64,000 bases of DNA, taken from assembly GCA_905221145.1 (NCBI GenBank), contig CAJNCA010000005.1, forward strand, positions 62,001 to 126,000, written 5' to 3'. This DNA comes from a bacterium. Lineage in GTDB: Bacteria > Bacillota > Bacilli > Lactobacillales > Streptococcaceae. The position numbers and the translations under genes were made by a program. The notes below the pieces were generated by a model. That model was not told where the DNA came from. It saw only the letters and a program-made list of their open reading frames with translations, and did no database searches. Shown here in pieces: positions 35,183 to 45,247 of this stretch; the stretch's first letter is position 1, and every line of letters begins with the position of its first letter.

Positions 35183-36010
35183 ATGACGATTAAGGTAATT
35201 GCGACAGATATGGATGGGACCTTGCTGGATGCTAGAGGCCAGCTGGATCTTCCACGCTTGGAAAAGATTTTAGATCAGTTGGATCAAAGGGGAATTCGTT
35301 TTGTTATCGCGACGGGCAATGAAATTCACCGCATGAGGCAACTACTGGGACACTTGGTAGATCGAGTGGTTCTGGTTGTTGCTAACGGTGCTCGTATTTT
35401 TGAAAATAATGAACTGATTCAGGCTCAGACTTGGGATGATGCCATTGTCGACAAGGCTTTGGCTCATTTCAAGGGTCGAGCGTGTCAGGACCAGTTTGTT
35501 GTAACGGGTATGAAGGGTGGTTTCGTCAAGGAAGGTACGATTTTTACAGAACTTGAAAGTTTTATGACTCCAGAAATGATTGAAAAATTCTACCAACGGA
35601 TGCATTTTGTGGATGAATTAACCTCTGACCTCTTTGGTGGTGTTCTCAAGATGAGCATGGTTGTTGGTGAGGAGCGTTTGAGTTCGGTTTTGGCAGAAAT
35701 CAATGACCTTTTTGATGGCCGTGTTCAGGCTGTCTCGAGTGGCTATGGTTGCATTGATATCCTCCAAGCTGGGATTCATAAAGCATGGGGATTGGAAGAA
35801 TTACTCAAGCGCTGGGACTTGAACCCCCAAGAAATCATGGCTTTTGGTGACAGTGAAAATGATGTTGAAATGCTTGAAATGGCTGGAATTGCCTATGCGA
35901 TGGAAAATGCTGATGACAAGGCCAAAGCTGTGGCGACTGCTTTAGCACCAGCCAACAGCCAAGGAGGAGTTTATCAAGTCTTGGAAAACTGGTTAGAAAA
36001 AGGAGAATGA
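35183..36010 (+). CDS. HAD-superfamily Cof-type phosphatase
   Basis: This 275-residue HAD IIB hydrolase has motif I DMDGTLLD, motif II in VIATGNE, the motif III Lys region near GIHKAWGL, and motif IV MAFGDSENDVEML. It dephosphorylates small phosphometabolites; the natural substrate cannot be assigned. AGAGGAAAG precedes the ATG. It lies 21 bases after the CapA-like gene and is followed directly by the GDSL gene. Confidence 0.9.
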   Translation: MTIKVIATDMDGTLLDARGQLDLPRLEKILDQLDQRGIRFVIATGNEIHRMRQLLGHLVDRVVLVVANGARIFENNELIQAQTWDDAIVDKALAHFKGRACQDQFVVTGMKGGFVKEGTIFTELESFMTPEMIEKFYQRMHFVDELTSDLFGGVLKMSMVVGEERLSSVLAEINDLFDGRVQAVSSGYGCIDILQAGIHKAWGLEELLKRWDLNPQEIMAFGDSENDVEMLEMAGIAYAMENADDKAKAVATALAPANSQGGVYQVLENWLEKGE

Positions 36011-36011
36011 A

Positions 36012-36647
36012 GTGGCAGTACAGTTATTAGAAAATTGGCTCCTAAAGGAACAGGGCAAAATCCAAACCAAGTATCGTCACTTAAATCAGATTTCTGTTGT
36101 AGAACCAGACATTCTTTTTATTGGGGATTCCATTGTCGAATATTATCCTCTACAGGAATTATTTGGGACTTCAAAGACAATTGTTAATCGAGGAATTCGT
36201 GGCTATCAGACAGGTCTGTTGCTAGAGAACCTAGATACGCATCTTTACGGTGGGGCGGTAGATAAAATTGTCCTATTGATTGGGACAAATGATATCGGAA
36301 AAGATGTTCCTGTGAATGAGGCTCTCAATAATCTCGAAGCTACCATTCAATCCATTGCTCGCGATTATCCACTGACAGAGATAAAATTGCTTTCCATTTT
36401 GCCAGTCAATGAGGGAGAGGAGTACAAGCAGACGGTTTATATCCGAACGAATGAAAAAATTCGGAACTGGAATCAAGCCTATCAAGAGCTTGCTTCTGCC
36501 TATATGCAGGTGGAATTTGTGCCAGTTTTTGATCGTTTGACAGATAAAACAGGACAACTCAAAAAAGACTATACTACTGATGGATTGCACCTCAGTGTTG
36601 CCGGTTATCAGGTTTTGTCAGAAACCTTGAAAGACTATCTTTTTTAG
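36012..36647 (+). CDS. GDSL/SGNH-family lipase or esterase (PAF-acetylhydrolase-like)
   Basis: This 211-residue SGNH hydrolase has block I FIGDSIVEYY (nucleophile Ser), block II IRGYQTG, block III LLIGTNDIG, and block V TTDGLHLSVAGY (Asp/His). The start is GTG at 36012 with AGGAG 6 nt upstream. No signal peptide is visible, so it acts in the cytoplasm. It is the third gene of the CapA-HAD-GDSL operon; substrate is unknown. Confidence 0.87.
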   Translation: MAVQLLENWLLKEQGKIQTKYRHLNQISVVEPDILFIGDSIVEYYPLQELFGTSKTIVNRGIRGYQTGLLLENLDTHLYGGAVDKIVLLIGTNDIGKDVPVNEALNNLEATIQSIARDYPLTEIKLLSILPVNEGEEYKQTVYIRTNEKIRNWNQAYQELASAYMQVEFVPVFDRLTDKTGQLKKDYTTDGLHLSVAGYQVLSETLKDYLF

Positions 36648-36663
36648 TTAGTTGATTTCCTTT

Positions 36664-36692
36664 TTGCATTTTTGACTTAGATAAGGTATAAT
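36664..36692 (+). promoter_or_regulatory. tmRNA promoter
   Basis: TTGCAT (36664-36669), 17-nt spacer, TATAAT (36687-36692). Confidence 0.75.
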
Positions 36693-36708
36693 GGTTTTAT
36701 TGTCTTTT

Positions 36709-37053
36709 GGGGTCGTTACGGATTCGACAGGCATTATGAGGCATATTTTGCGACTCGTGTGGCGACGTAAACGCTCAGTTAAATATAACTGCAAAAAATA
36801 ACACTTCTTACGCTCTAGCTGCCTAAAAACCAGCAGGCGTGACCCGATTTGGATTGCTCGTGTTCAATGACAGGTCTTATTATTAGCGAGATACGATTAA
36901 GTCTTGTCTAGCGACTTGATAAGAGATTGATAGACTCGCAGTTTCTAGGCTTGAGTTATGTGTCGAGGGACTGTTAAACTAATACATAACCTATGGTTGT
37001 AGACAAATATGTTGGCAGGTGTTTGGACGTGGGTTCGACTCCCACCGGCTCCA
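36709..37053 (+). ncRNA. ssrA: Transfer-messenger RNA
   Basis: About 345 nt with the typical tmRNA ends: 5' GGGGTCGTTACGGATTCGAC and 3' GGTTCGACTCCCACCGGCTCC followed by A, together forming the tRNA-Ala-like domain. The tag reading frame starts with GCA at 36791 and encodes AKNNTSYALAA, with the stop TAA at 36824-36826. It rescues stalled ribosomes and tags nascent peptides for proteolysis. Confidence 0.97.
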
Positions 37054-37085
37054 TTATTCCTTTGCATTCTTTCGCATTCCTTGGT

Positions 37086-37111
37086 AAAACGTTGTTAAAT
37101 CAACGTTTTTT
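37086..37111 (+). terminator. tmRNA terminator
   Basis: AAAACGTTG-ttaaat-CAACGTTTT followed by further T residues. Confidence 0.88.
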
Positions 37112-37192
37112 ATTTTTGTCTTTGGTATTCCTTGGTATTCTTTTGTGGAAAAAGCAGACCCTAAAACAGACCCTCTTTTTAAAAAGGGATAC
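37112..37192. other. Spacer between tmRNA and tRNA-Ser terminators
   Basis: It holds repeated GGTATTCCTTGGTATTC sequence resembling the GCATTC repeats just after the tmRNA. I see no gene. tmRNA 3' ends are common phage attachment sites, so this could be scar DNA, but nothing here proves it. Confidence 0.35.
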
Positions 37193-37220
37193 AAAAAAGG
37201 ATACAACATTTGTTGTATCC
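37193..37220 (-). terminator. tRNA-Ser terminator
   Basis: Perfect hairpin GGATACAACA/TGTTGTATCC followed on the minus strand by TTTTTT. Confidence 0.85.
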
Positions 37221-37239
37221 TAGAAATATATTCTTCTAC

Positions 37240-37326
37240 GGAAGACATGGGATTCGAACCCACGCACGCTGTTACACGCCTACCGCGTTTCCAACACGGC
37301 CTCTTAAGCCTCTTGAGTAATCTTCC
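37240..37326 (-). tRNA. tRNA-Ser (anticodon GGA)
   Basis: 87 nt, class II with a long variable arm. The acceptor 5' strand GGAAGAT pairs with the 3' end GTCTTCC. The anticodon loop is TTGGAAA, giving GGA, which reads UCC and UCU. The T arm GGGTTCGAATCCC is complete. CCA is not encoded. Confidence 0.96.
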
Positions 37327-37402
37327 AATACTTACTCAAATAGTCTACCATAAAGGCTCTTATCTTGCAATAAAAATTCTGGAAATAAGAAAAATGACAG
37401 AA

Positions 37403-37446
37403 TTTGAAAGAAAGTGATAAAAAATGCTTGACTTTGAAAGAAAGTG
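37403..37446 (+). promoter_or_regulatory. Direct-repeat operator upstream of fruR (FruR candidate)
   Basis: TTTGAAAGAAAGTG occurs identically at 37403-37416 and 37433-37446, 30 bp apart, about three helical turns. The second copy overlaps the promoter. It is a strong candidate binding site for the DeoR-family regulator encoded next. Confidence 0.75.
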
Positions 37447-37455
37447 TGATAGAAT
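37428..37455 (+). promoter_or_regulatory. Promoter of fruRKA
   Basis: TTGACT (37428-37433), 16-nt spacer, TAGAAT (37450-37455). Confidence 0.75.
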
Positions 37456-37460
37456 GAGTA

Positions 37461-37475
37461 GTGTAAACGATAACA
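37461..37475 (+). promoter_or_regulatory. cre site at the fruRKA start
   Basis: GTGTAAACGATAACA matches the CcpA cre consensus except its first base. It lies at the predicted transcription start, a typical repression position. Confidence 0.75.
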
Positions 37476-37487
37476 GGAGGTGATTCG

Positions 37488-38228
37488 GTGTTAAAAACAG
37501 AGCGGAAGCAACTGATTTTAGAGGAGTTAAATCAACATCATGTAGTTTCTCTAGAGAAATTAGTTAGTTTGCTAGAAACGTCAGAATCAACGGTTCGAAG
37601 AGACTTGGATGAGTTGGAGGCGGAAAATAAGCTTCGTCGCGTGCATGGTGGAGCAGAACTCCCCCACTCCTTACAGGAAGAAGAAACCATTCAAGAAAAA
37701 TCTGTCAAAAACCTTCAAGAGAAGAAGTTGCTTGCTCAGAAGGCAGCCTCTCTGATTAAGGAACAAGATGTCATCTTTATCGATGCTGGAACAACGACAG
37801 CCTTTTTGATTCATGAATTGGTCAATAAGAATGTCACAGTTGTGACCAACTCTATTCACCATGCAGCTCAGTTGGTTGAAAAGCAGATTCCGACTGTCAT
37901 AGTTGGAGGAAGCGTCAAGACGGCGACGGATGCTAGCATCGGGGGTGTTGCTCTTAACCAGATTAACCAATTACACTTTGACCGTGCCTTTATCGGGATG
38001 AATGGTGTGGACGATAGCTATTATACGACTCCTGATATGGAAGAGGGAGCTGTGAAGCGAGCTATTTTGGAGAATGCCAAACAGACTTATGTCTTGGTGG
38101 ATTCATCAAAAATTGGACAAACTTGCTTTGCCAAGGTAGCCCCACTCAAACGAGCAATTGTTATCACAAGTCAGGGGCATGAGCTCTTGCAGACAATAAA
38201 AGAAAAAACGGAGGTAATAGAAGTATGA
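37488..38228 (+). CDS. fruR: DeoR-family transcriptional repressor of the fructose operon
   Basis: This 246-residue regulator has an N-terminal winged HTH (about 1-57; LETSESTVRRDLDELEAENKL with RRVHGGAEL) and a DeoR C-terminal sugar-phosphate sensor domain (VIFIDAGTTTAFLIHELV). The start is GTG at 37488, 7 nt after AGGAGG. Its gene overlaps fruK by 4 bases. By family it represses fruRKA and is induced by fructose 1-phosphate. Confidence 0.92.
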   Translation: MLKTERKQLILEELNQHHVVSLEKLVSLLETSESTVRRDLDELEAENKLRRVHGGAELPHSLQEEETIQEKSVKNLQEKKLLAQKAASLIKEQDVIFIDAGTTTAFLIHELVNKNVTVVTNSIHHAAQLVEKQIPTVIVGGSVKTATDASIGGVALNQINQLHFDRAFIGMNGVDDSYYTTPDMEEGAVKRAILENAKQTYVLVDSSKIGQTCFAKVAPLKRAIVITSQGHELLQTIKEKTEVIEV

Positions 38229-39136
38229 TTTATACAGTCACACTCAATCCATCCATTGACTATATCGTGCGCTTGGACCAAGTCCAAGTCGGTAGTGTCA
38301 ATCGTATGGACAGTGATGATAAGTTTGCTGGTGGGAAAGGAATCAATGTTAGTCGTGTCTTGAAACGCTTGGATATTCCCAATACAGCGACTGGATTTAT
38401 CGGAGGATTTACTGGTAAATTTATCACAGATACTCTTGCAGAGGAAGAAATCGAGACACGTTTTGTCCAAGTGGCAGAAGATACTCGTATCAATGTTAAA
38501 ATCAAAGCGGACCAAGAAACAGAAATCAACGGAACGGGTCCAAATGTAGAGCAGGTTCAGTTAGAAGAATTGAAAGCTATTTTGTCTAGTTTGACTGCAG
38601 AAGATACGGTTGTATTTGCGGGTTCAAGTGCTAAGAATCTTGGTAATGTTATCTACAAGGACTTGATTGCCTTGACACGCCAAACTGGTGCGCAAGTCGT
38701 TTGTGATTTTGAAGGACAGACCTTGATTGATAGTTTGGACTATCAGCCACTCTTGGTCAAACCAAACAATCACGAACTTGGAGCTATCTTTGGAGTGAAA
38801 CTCGAAAATTTAGATGAAATCGAGAAATATGCTCGTGAGTTACTAGCTAAAGGTGCTCAAAACGTCATTATTTCCATGGCTGGGGACGGTGCCCTCCTTG
38901 TCACATCTGAAGGAGCTTACTTCGCAAAACCTATCAAGGGAACGGTCAAAAATTCAGTTGGTGCTGGTGACTCTATGGTTGCTGGATTCACAGGTGAATT
39001 TGTCAAATCAAAAGACGCAGTAGAATCCTTCAAATGGGGTGTGGCTTGTGGAACAGCAACGACCTTCTCGGATGACTTGGCAACAGCAGAATTTATTAAA
39101 GAAACATATGAAAAAGTTGAGGTAGAAAAACGATGA
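38225..39136 (+). CDS. fruK: 1-phosphofructokinase
   Basis: This 303-residue PfkB-family kinase phosphorylates fructose 1-phosphate to the 1,6-bisphosphate. It starts MIYTVTLNPSIDYIV; the family signature GGKGINVSRVLKRL is near residue 38 and the catalytic segment VGAGDSMVAGF near 250. It overlaps fruR and fruA by 4 bases each, so the operon is translationally coupled. Confidence 0.95.
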   Translation: MIYTVTLNPSIDYIVRLDQVQVGSVNRMDSDDKFAGGKGINVSRVLKRLDIPNTATGFIGGFTGKFITDTLAEEEIETRFVQVAEDTRINVKIKADQETEINGTGPNVEQVQLEELKAILSSLTAEDTVVFAGSSAKNLGNVIYKDLIALTRQTGAQVVCDFEGQTLIDSLDYQPLLVKPNNHELGAIFGVKLENLDEIEKYARELLAKGAQNVIISMAGDGALLVTSEGAYFAKPIKGTVKNSVGAGDSMVAGFTGEFVKSKDAVESFKWGVACGTATTFSDDLATAEFIKETYEKVEVEKR

Positions 39137-41085
39137 AAATTCAAGACCTATTGAGAAAAGATGTTATGTTACTGGATTTGCAGGCAACTGAAAAAACTGG
39201 TGTCATTGAAGAGATGATTAAAAGCTTGGTAGACCACGGTTATGTGACTGATTTTGAAACTTTTAAAGAAGGTATTTTGGCGCGTGAAGCTTTGACTTCT
39301 ACGGGTTTGGGTGATGGAATCGCTATGCCTCACAGCAAAAATGCTGCTGTCAAAGATGCGACTGTTCTCTTTGCTAAGTCAAACAAGGGTGTTGACTATG
39401 AGAGCTTGGACGGGCAAGCAACTGATCTCTTCTTCATGATTGCGGCTCCAGAAGGTGCTAATGATACTCACTTGGCAGCCTTGGCAGAATTGTCTCAATA
39501 CTTGATGAAAGATGGTTTTGCTGACAAGCTCCGTCAAGCAACGTCAGCTGACCAAGTTATTGAACTTTTTGACCAAGTTTCAGAAAAAACTGAAGAGTCT
39601 GTTCAAGCGCCTGCCAATGAAACTGGTGACTTTATCGTAGCTGTTACAGCTTGTACAACAGGTATTGCCCACACTTATATGGCCCAAGAAGCTCTTCAAA
39701 AAGTGGCTGCTGAAATGGGTGTTGGGATCAAGGTTGAGACTAATGGTGCTAGCGGTGTTGGAAATCAACTAACTGTAGAAGATATCCGCAAGGCTAAAGC
39801 TGTTATCATCGCAGCAGACAAGGCAGTTGAAATGGATCGTTTCGATGGCAAACCATTGATCAGTCGTCCAGTTGCAGACGGTATCCGTAAGACTGAAGAG
39901 CTGATCAACTTGGCTCTTTCTGGGGATGCTGAAGTTTACCGTGCCGCTAATGGAGCAAAAACTGCAACCGCAAGCAATGAAAAACAAAGCCTTGGTGGTG
40001 CCTTCTACAAACACTTGATGAGTGGTGTATCTCAAATGTTGCCATTCGTTATCGGTGGAGGTATCATGATTGCCCTTGCCTTCTTGATTGATGGTGCATT
40101 GGGTGTTCCAAATGAAAATCTTGGTAATCTTGGTTCTTACCATGAACTAGCTTCGATGTTCATGAAAATCGGTGGAGCAGCCTTTGGCTTGATGCTTCCA
40201 GTCTTTGCAGGATATGTTGCCTACTCTATCGCTGAAAAACCAGGTTTGGTAGCAGGTTTCGTGGCTGGTGCTATTGCCAAAGAAGGTTTTGCCTTTGGGA
40301 AAATCCCTTATGCCGCAGGTGGTGAAGCAACTTCAACTCTTGCAGGTGTTTCATCTGGTTTCCTAGGCGCCCTTGTTGGTGGATTTATCGCAGGTGCTTT
40401 AGTTCTTGCCATCAAGAAATACGTTAAAGTTCCTCGTTCACTTGAAGGTGCTAAATCAATCCTTCTCTTGCCACTTCTTGGAACAATCTTGACTGGATTT
40501 GTCATGCTAGCTGTTAACATCCCGATGGCAGCAATCAACACTGCTATGAATGATTTCCTTGGCGGTCTTGGAGGAGGTTCAGCTGTCCTTCTTGGTATCG
40601 TCCTTGGTGGAATGATGGCTGTTGACATGGGTGGACCAGTTAACAAAGCGGCTTATGTCTTTGGTACCGGTACGCTTGCGGCAACTGTTTCTTCAGGTGG
40701 TTCTGTAGCCATGGCAGCAGTTATGGCTGGAGGAATGGTGCCGCCACTTGCAATCTTTGTCGCAACTCTTCTTTTCAAAGATAAATTTACCAAAGAAGAA
40801 CGCAACTCTGGTTTGACAAACATCATCATGGGCTTGTCATTTATCACTGAGGGAGCAATTCCATTTGGTGCAGCAGACCCAGCTCGTGCGATTCCAAGCT
40901 TCATCCTTGGTTCAGCAGTAGCAGGCGGACTCGTTGGTCTTGCTGGTATCAAACTCATGGCACCACACGGAGGAATCTTCGTAATCGCCCTTACTTCAAA
41001 TGCTCTTCTTTACCTTGCTTCAGTCTTGGTAGGAGCAATCGTGAGTGGTGTGGTTTATGGTTACCTGCGCAAACCACAAGCATAA
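39133..41085 (+). CDS. fruA: PTS fructose transporter, fused EIIABC
   Basis: This 650-residue permease has its domains in the order IIA, IIB, IIC. IIA covers about 1-150 (phospho-His in GIAMPHSKN). IIB covers about 168-265 (phospho-Cys in [17 protein letters not shown]). The membrane IIC covers about 285-645. It takes up fructose and makes fructose 1-phosphate for FruK. It is the last gene of fruRKA. Confidence 0.95.
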   Translation: MKIQDLLRKDVMLLDLQATEKTGVIEEMIKSLVDHGYVTDFETFKEGILAREALTSTGLGDGIAMPHSKNAAVKDATVLFAKSNKGVDYESLDGQATDLFFMIAAPEGANDTHLAALAELSQYLMKDGFADKLRQATSADQVIELFDQVSEKTEESVQAPANETGDFIVAVTACTTGIAHTYMAQEALQKVAAEMGVGIKVETNGASGVGNQLTVEDIRKAKAVIIAADKAVEMDRFDGKPLISRPVADGIRKTEELINLALSGDAEVYRAANGAKTATASNEKQSLGGAFYKHLMSGVSQMLPFVIGGGIMIALAFLIDGALGVPNENLGNLGSYHELASMFMKIGGAAFGLMLPVFAGYVAYSIAEKPGLVAGFVAGAIAKEGFAFGKIPYAAGGEATSTLAGVSSGFLGALVGGFIAGALVLAIKKYVKVPRSLEGAKSILLLPLLGTILTGFVMLAVNIPMAAINTAMNDFLGGLGGGSAVLLGIVLGGMMAVDMGGPVNKAAYVFGTGTLAATVSSGGSVAMAAVMAGGMVPPLAIFVATLLFKDKFTKEERNSGLTNIIMGLSFITEGAIPFGAADPARAIPSFILGSAVAGGLVGLAGIKLMAPHGGIFVIALTSNALLYLASVLVGAIVSGVVYGYLRKPQA

Positions 41086-41103
41086 AAATTATCTATATAA
41101 TGA

Positions 41104-41133
41104 AAGGACTGTACTGTTTGGTGCAGTCTTTTT
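41104..41133 (+). terminator. Terminator after fruA
   Basis: GACTGTAC pairs with GTGCAGTC (one wobble), followed by TTTTT. It lies just before the ftsK promoter. Confidence 0.8.
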
Positions 41134-41158
41134 CTCTTTCCGAAATGCCTGTGAAATG

Positions 41159-41167
41159 TGGTATAAT
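41159..41167 (+). promoter_or_regulatory. ftsK promoter predicting a leaderless mRNA
   Basis: Extended -10 TGGTATAAT. Its last base is exactly 7 nt before the A of the ftsK ATG at 41174. The sequence between (AGAAGA) is too close to the ATG to act as an SD. No strong -35. Confidence 0.65.
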
Positions 41168-41173
41168 AGAAGA

Positions 41174-43477
41174 ATGGCAAACAAGAATACAAGTAAAACA
41201 AGACGGAGACCGTCTAAAGCAGAACTCGAAAGAAAAGAAGCGATTCAACGAATGTTGATTTCGTTGGGAATCGCGCTTTTATTGATTTTCGCAGCCTTTA
41301 AATTAGGGGCTGCCGGTATCACTCTTTATAATTTAATTCGCTTGCTGGTGGGAAGCCTAGCTTATCTGGCAATATTTGGCCTCTTGATTTATCTCTTCTT
41401 TTTCAAGTGGATCCGAAAACAGGAAGGGCTCTTATCTGGTTTTTTCACTATATTTGCAGGCTTGCTCCTGATCTTTGAGGCCTACTTGGTTTGGAAATAT
41501 GGCTTGGACAAGTCCGTTCTAAAAGGAACCATGGCTCAGGTTGTGACTGATTTGACTGGTTTTCGAACGACCAGTTTTGCTGGTGGAGGCTTGATTGGTG
41601 TTGGCCTCTATGTACCAACAGCCTTTCTCTTCTCAAATATCGGTACTTACTTTATTGGTTCAATTTTGATTTTAGTGGGTTCTCTTCTGATCAGTCCTTG
41701 GTCTGTTTACGATATCGCTGAATTTTTCAGTAGAGGCTTTGCTAAATGGCGGGAAGGACATGAGCGCCGAAAAGAGGAACGCTTTGTCAAACAAGAAGAA
41801 AAAGCTCGTCAAAAGGCTGAGGAAGAGGCTAGACTAGAAAAAGAATCAGCTGAGAAAGCCTTACTCGATTTGCCTCCTGTTGATATGGAAACAGGTGAAA
41901 TTTTGACAGAGGAAGCTGTTCAGGATCTTCCACCTATGCCTGAAGAAGAGTGGGTGGAACCTGAAATCATCTTACCTCAAGCTGAACATGAATTCCCTGA
42001 CCATGAGGAGACCTTTGATGATGAAGAGGTACAGGTCGATTTTTCAGCCAAGGAAGCCCTTGAATACAAACTTCCAAGTTTACAACTCTTTGCCCCTGAT
42101 AAACCCAAAGACCAGTCTAAAGAGAAGAAAATCGTTCGGGAAAATATCAAAATCCTAGAAGAAACCTTTGCCAGCTTTGGTATCAAGGTGACGGTGGAAC
42201 GGGCCGAAATTGGGCCATCAGTGACCAAGTATGAAGTCAAACCGGCAGTCGGTGTAAGGGTTAACCGCATTTCCAATCTAGCAGATGACCTCGCTCTAGC
42301 CTTGGCAGCCAAGGATGTCCGAATCGAAGCACCTATCCCAGGGAAATCTCTCGTTGGTATCGAAGTGCCCAACTCTGAGATTGCCACTGTGTCCTTCCGC
42401 GAACTATGGGAACAATCTCAAACGAAAGCAGAAAATCTCTTGGAAATTCCTTTAGGGAAGGCTGTTAATGGCACCGCAAGAGCATTTGACCTTTCTAAAA
42501 TGCCCCACTTGCTAGTTGCAGGTTCAACGGGTTCAGGGAAGTCGGTAGCAGTTAATGGTATTATTGCTAGTATTCTCATGAAGGCGAGACCAGACCAAGT
42601 CAAATTTATGATGGTTGACCCCAAGATGGTTGAGTTGTCTGTTTACAATGATATTCCCCACCTCTTGATTCCAGTCGTGACCAATCCACGTAAGGCCAGC
42701 AAGGCCCTGCAAAAGGTGGTGGATGAGATGGAAAATCGTTATGAACTCTTTGCCAAGGTAGGGGTTCGGAATATTGCAGGCTTTAATGCCAAGGTAGAAG
42801 AGTTTAATGCCCATTCTGAATTTAAGCAGATTCCACTGCCACTCATTGTTGTGATTGTGGATGAGTTGGCTGACCTCATGATGGTGGCCAGCAAGGAAGT
42901 AGAGGATGCAATTATTCGTCTCGGACAGAAGGCACGTGCTGCCGGCATCCACATGATTCTTGCAACCCAGCGTCCATCTGTTGATGTCATCTCTGGTCTG
43001 ATTAAGGCCAATGTCCCATCTCGTGTGGCGTTTGCGGTTTCATCTGGTACAGACTCCCGTACTATCTTGGATGAAAATGGAGCAGAAAAACTGCTTGGTC
43101 GAGGAGACATGCTCTTTAAGCCGATTGATGAAAATCATCCAGTTCGTCTGCAAGGATCCTTTATCTCGGATGATGATGTCGAACGCATCGTAAACTTCAT
43201 CAAGGCTCAGGCAGACGCGGACTACGATGAGAGTTTTGATCCAGGAGAGGTTTCTGAAAATGACGGAGAATTTTCAGATGGTGAAGCTGGTGGAGATCCG
43301 CTTTTTGAAGAAGCCAAGGCTTTGGTGATAGAAACACAGAAAGCCAGTGCCTCCATGATTCAGCGTCGTTTATCAGTCGGCTTTAACCGTGCGACCCGTC
43401 TCATGGAAGAACTGGAGATAGCAGGTGTCATTGGTCCAGCTGAAGGTACCAAACCAAGAAAAGTTTTACAACAATAA
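41174..43477 (+). CDS. ftsK: DNA translocase FtsK/SpoIIIE
   Basis: This 767-residue septal DNA pump starts [20 protein letters not shown]. The frame extends upstream, but that part lies inside the fruA gene and terminator. It has four to five N-terminal TM helices (about 25-185), a charged linker, then the motor: alpha domain, beta RecA fold with Walker [10 protein letters not shown] and Walker [12 protein letters not shown]. The C-terminal gamma winged helix is [19 protein letters not shown]. It clears DNA from the closing septum and helps chromosome dimer resolution. Confidence 0.95.
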   Translation: MANKNTSKTRRRPSKAELERKEAIQRMLISLGIALLLIFAAFKLGAAGITLYNLIRLLVGSLAYLAIFGLLIYLFFFKWIRKQEGLLSGFFTIFAGLLLIFEAYLVWKYGLDKSVLKGTMAQVVTDLTGFRTTSFAGGGLIGVGLYVPTAFLFSNIGTYFIGSILILVGSLLISPWSVYDIAEFFSRGFAKWREGHERRKEERFVKQEEKARQKAEEEARLEKESAEKALLDLPPVDMETGEILTEEAVQDLPPMPEEEWVEPEIILPQAEHEFPDHEETFDDEEVQVDFSAKEALEYKLPSLQLFAPDKPKDQSKEKKIVRENIKILEETFASFGIKVTVERAEIGPSVTKYEVKPAVGVRVNRISNLADDLALALAAKDVRIEAPIPGKSLVGIEVPNSEIATVSFRELWEQSQTKAENLLEIPLGKAVNGTARAFDLSKMPHLLVAGSTGSGKSVAVNGIIASILMKARPDQVKFMMVDPKMVELSVYNDIPHLLIPVVTNPRKASKALQKVVDEMENRYELFAKVGVRNIAGFNAKVEEFNAHSEFKQIPLPLIVVIVDELADLMMVASKEVEDAIIRLGQKARAAGIHMILATQRPSVDVISGLIKANVPSRVAFAVSSGTDSRTILDENGAEKLLGRGDMLFKPIDENHPVRLQGSFISDDDVERIVNFIKAQADADYDESFDPGEVSENDGEFSDGEAGGDPLFEEAKALVIETQKASASMIQRRLSVGFNRATRLMEELEIAGVIGPAEGTKPRKVLQQ

Positions 43478-43478
43478 A

Positions 43479-43515
43479 AAAATAGCTTCTTTCCAAGTTT
43501 GAAGGGAGCTATTTT
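43479..43515. terminator. Bidirectional terminator between ftsK and the DUF6556-like gene
   Basis: AAAATAGCT pairs with AGCTATTTT, with additional inner pairing. A/T runs on both strands suit converging genes. Confidence 0.8.
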
Positions 43516-43520
43516 ACTGG

Positions 43521-43958
43521 CTATTGATTACTTTTATTTTCTGAACTAGAAGTATTATTGGACTGTTTTTCATTATCAGCGGCAGGTTTACTTGGAGTAG
43601 GAGCAGGAGTAGAAGAATCCTGAGTTGATGTTTTCTGCTCTTCTTTTTTATCTTCCTTGACGCTAGATTTTGGCGTTTCTTCTTGTTGTGTTTTTTCTTG
43701 ACTAGTATTATTTTCCTTATTGGGACTAGTGTTTTCCTTAGGGGCTTCCTTTTGGATTTCTTTGACAATGGTTGTGGTCTGGCTTGTCGTAGGTTCTTTT
43801 TTACTATCTTTATTATTATCTAGGGCGTTCATGATCGTGATACTTGCGGTAATCAATCCAAGGATACTACCGATAGTAGCGATGGTTTTTTGAAAGACCG
43901 TGAAGCCTGTTTTGATGTGTTCTGTTTTTGGTTTTGAGGTTCTACGATAATTAGACAT
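43521..43958 (-). CDS. Single-TM protein with a Ser/Thr/Lys-rich tail (DUF6556-like)
   Basis: This 145-residue protein has a basic N-terminus (MSNYRRTSKPKTEHIKTG), one TM helix (about 22-45, FQKTIATIGSILGLITASIT) and a low-complexity hydrophilic tail rich in Lys, Glu, Ser, Thr and Pro. The tail probably spans the cell wall zone. No catalytic motif is visible and I do not know a function; the family name is from layout only. A minus-strand TATAAT (43989-43984) and AAAGGAGAG give it its own expression signals. Confidence 0.65.
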   Translation of the reverse strand: MSNYRRTSKPKTEHIKTGFTVFQKTIATIGSILGLITASITIMNALDNNKDSKKEPTTSQTTTIVKEIQKEAPKENTSPNKENNTSQEKTQQEETPKSSVKEDKKEEQKTSTQDSSTPAPTPSKPAADNEKQSNNTSSSENKSNQ

Positions 43959-44035
43959 ACATTCTCTCCTTTAATTAAAATTTATTATACCGCAATTCTT
44001 TAAAAAAATCTTAAAAAAAGAGGAATTGCCCTTTC

Positions 44036-44064
44036 TTGTCGCAGGCTCCGTTTCATGATACAAT
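44036..44064 (+). promoter_or_regulatory. Promoter of the cysteine desulfurase-thiI operon
   Basis: TTGTCG (44036-44041), 17-nt spacer, TACAAT (44059-44064). Confidence 0.7.
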
Positions 44065-44096
44065 AGAAGGAGTGATTTTAGAAAGCGTGAGAAAAC

Positions 44097-45239
44097 ATGA
44101 TTTACTTTGATAATTCGGCGACGACCAAGCCCTATCCTGAAGCACTTGAAACCTATATGCAGGTGGCTTCAAAAATTTTAGGAAATCCATCTAGTCTCCA
44201 TCGTTTGGGAGACCAGGCAACACGAATCTTAGATGCTTCCCGCCAACAGATTGCAGATTTAATCGGTAAGAAGAGTGATGAAATCTTCTTTACCTCTGGT
44301 GGAACAGAAGGAGATAACTGGGTTATTAAGGGTGTGGCCTTTGAAAAAGCCCAGTTTGGCAAGCATATCATCGTATCAGCTATTGAACATCCGGCAGTCA
44401 AAGAGTCAGCCCTCTGGTTGAAATCTCAAGGTTTTGAGGTAGATTTTGCTCCAGTTGATGACAAAGGATTTGTGGATGTTGAGGCTCTAGGAGATTTGAT
44501 ACGACCTGATACGATCCTCGTCTCTATCATGGCTGTGAACAATGAAATCGGCTCTATCCAGCCTATTAAGGCTATTTCAGAACTCTTGGCAGACAAGCCA
44601 ACTATTTCCTTCCATGTTGATGCGGTTCAGGCACTTGCTAAGATTCCGACTGAAAAATACCTGACAGAACGAGTGGATTTTGCGACCTTCTCTAGTCATA
44701 AGTTTCATGGTGTCCGTGGTGTTGGCTTTGTCTATATCAAGCCTGGCAAGAAGATTACGCCTCTTTTAACAGGTGGTGGTCAGGAGCGCGATTATCGTTC
44801 GACAACTGAAAATGTGGCAGGGATTGCTGCGACAGCCAAGGCTCTCCGTTTGTCTATGGAAAAGCTAGATATCTTTACTAGCAAGACTGGGCAGATGAAG
44901 GCAGTGATTCGCCAAGCTCTTCTCGACTATCCGGATATTTTTGTCTTCTCTGATGAGGAAGATTTTGCCCCTCATATCCTGACTTTTGGAATTAAGGGTG
45001 TTCGTGGTGAGGTCATTGTTCACGCCTTTGAAGACTATGATATTTTCATCTCAACAACCTCGGCTTGTTCATCCAAGGCTGGGAAACCTGCAGGCACCTT
45101 GATAGCCATGGGAGTGGATAAGGATAAGGCCCAGTCAGCTGTGCGTCTTAGCCTAGACCTTGAAAATGATATGAGTCAGGTCGAGCAGTTCTTGACCAAG
45201 CTAAAATTAATTTACAATCAAACTAGAAAAGTAAGATAG
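44097..45239 (+). CDS. Cysteine desulfurase (thiI-linked)
   Basis: This 380-residue PLP enzyme of class V aminotransferase fold has [15 protein letters not shown], the PLP-binding His/Asp and Lys region ([20 protein letters not shown]), and the persulfide Cys in [11 protein letters not shown]. It liberates sulfur from cysteine and, with ThiI 8 bases downstream, makes 4-thiouridine in tRNA. This NifZ/IscS-like type pairs with ThiI in Gram-positives. It is first in the two-gene operon. Confidence 0.93.
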   Translation: MIYFDNSATTKPYPEALETYMQVASKILGNPSSLHRLGDQATRILDASRQQIADLIGKKSDEIFFTSGGTEGDNWVIKGVAFEKAQFGKHIIVSAIEHPAVKESALWLKSQGFEVDFAPVDDKGFVDVEALGDLIRPDTILVSIMAVNNEIGSIQPIKAISELLADKPTISFHVDAVQALAKIPTEKYLTERVDFATFSSHKFHGVRGVGFVYIKPGKKITPLLTGGGQERDYRSTTENVAGIAATAKALRLSMEKLDIFTSKTGQMKAVIRQALLDYPDIFVFSDEEDFAPHILTFGIKGVRGEVIVHAFEDYDIFISTTSACSSKAGKPAGTLIAMGVDKDKAQSAVRLSLDLENDMSQVEQFLTKLKLIYNQTRKVR

Positions 45240-45247
45240 GAGCATTT

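Noticed and set aside
37054..37263. Possible integrase remnant after the tmRNA
   Set aside because: The minus-strand frame has no catalytic recombinase motif, and both terminators explain most of the sequence.
43514..43768. An overlapping Lys-rich frame inside the DUF6556-like gene
   Set aside because: It is an alternative frame of a low-complexity repeat-rich tail, with no SD.
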